Shown here: positions 63,854 through 64,000 of the stretch, one piece after another | Layout: each line of letters opens with the position of its first letter | How positions within the stretch are numbered: the stretch's first letter is position 1 | Assembly: GCF_900130125.1 (NCBI RefSeq) | Contig: NZ_FQXY01000011.1 | Location: forward strand, 1,368,748-1,432,747 | Reading direction: 5' to 3' | Origin: Bacteroides congonensis | Lineage (GTDB): Bacteria > Bacteroidota > Bacteroidia > Bacteroidales > Bacteroidaceae | DNA: 64,000 nucleotides | Translations under genes and position numbers: made by a program | Notes under the pieces: generated by a model | Seen by the model: only the letters and a program-made list of their open reading frames with translations | Told to the model about the DNA's origin: nothing | Databases searched by the model: none

Positions 63854-64000
63854 ATGAACAGATTATATTATCTATTGATTTTGTTGTCTCTGACATGGCT
63901 CACTGCTTGTGATGAAGGGGGCACGGAGAATGTGTATTTGCAACAGCAGGATAGTTCTTTCGCTGTAACTGGCGTTAGTCCGGCGGAAGGATATATTGGC
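63854..64000 (+). CDS. Second IPT/TIG-type surface lipoprotein, N-terminal part (cut by window end)
   Basis: The frame starts at ATG 63854, 10 bp after the previous stop, and is open to the window end (49 codons). A lipoprotein signal (MNRLYYLLILLSLTWLTAC) is followed by VTGVSPAEGYIG, the start of an IPT/TIG domain. It is probably another surface binding protein of this PUL. The rest lies outside the window. Confidence 0.8.
   Translation, partial: MNRLYYLLILLSLTWLTACDEGGTENVYLQQQDSSFAVTGVSPAEGYIG

Overview
The window looks like a chromosomal segment of a gut Bacteroides (B. thetaiotaomicron/ovatus group). This rests on several SusC/SusD pairs, a hybrid two-component regulator, ECF sigma/FecR pairs, NigD-like, fimbrillin-like and DUF3575 proteins, and promoters with the Bacteroides -7 motif TAnnTTTG, often with a TTTG or TTG about 19-20 bp upstream. 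Species cannot be fixed by eye.

Layout. (1) 1-6732: the end of a polysaccharide utilization locus (PUL) with SusC (cut by the window edge), SusD, a GH18 enzyme with an intact DxxDxDxE-type site, a DUF1735/LamG lipoprotein and an Ig-like/discoidin lipoprotein; probably an N-glycan or other GlcNAc-linked glycan PUL. (2) 6929-13092: stress and housekeeping genes: dps and oxyR from overlapping divergent promoters, an EamA transporter, aquaporin aqpZ, a NigD-like lipoprotein, and an ECF sigma factor with a one-TM protein that ends in a beta-barrel domain. (3) 13105-13654: two small ORFs, possibly remains of one gene. (4) 13901-25344: ECF sigma, FecR, STN-containing SusC, SusD, a PKD/PQQ-propeller/GDPD lipoprotein, a second GDPD and a GlpT-like organophosphate transporter. 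I read this as a dedicated glycerophosphodiester acquisition locus, and it is the most interesting system here. (5) 25396-27344: terminator, a HigBA-type toxin-antitoxin pair and about 0.8 kb of hairpin-rich non-coding DNA. (6) 27327-35050: mixed-acid/hydrogen metabolism: pflBA, two tRNA-Ser genes and an NADH-linked [FeFe] hydrogenase operon (NuoF-like, hydrogenase, NuoE-like). (7) 35213-37969: a heparinase II/III-like protein. (8) 38198-43201: a three-gene envelope operon (DUF3575; carboxypeptidase-regulatory/OmpA-like/TPR; a protein made of four tandem barrel-like repeats). (9) 43413-53932: a hybrid two-component regulator and the GH28-GH2-GH95 enzymes it probably controls. (10) 53933-64000: a repeat-rich intergenic stretch, an ECF sigma factor without an adjacent FecR, two fimbrillin-like lipoproteins, SusC, SusD and two IPT/TIG lipoproteins (the last cut by the window end).

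Working together: in each PUL, surface lipoproteins and SusD capture ligand, SusC imports it with TonB energy, periplasmic or surface hydrolases cut it, and a sensor (ECF/FecR or the hybrid two-component protein) controls expression. Fermentation end steps are in the centre: PFL makes formate and acetyl-CoA, and the hydrogenase disposes of NADH/ferredoxin electrons.

Two intergenic regions, 27 kb apart, each carry a short array of alternating inverted octamer-like or pentamer-like cores at about 11-bp spacing, next to a CTGAAAGCA-type hairpin. The core sequence differs between the two arrays. No CRISPR array, prophage, insertion sequence or rRNA gene was seen. Function calls come from reading motifs and domain order by eye; no database search was done.
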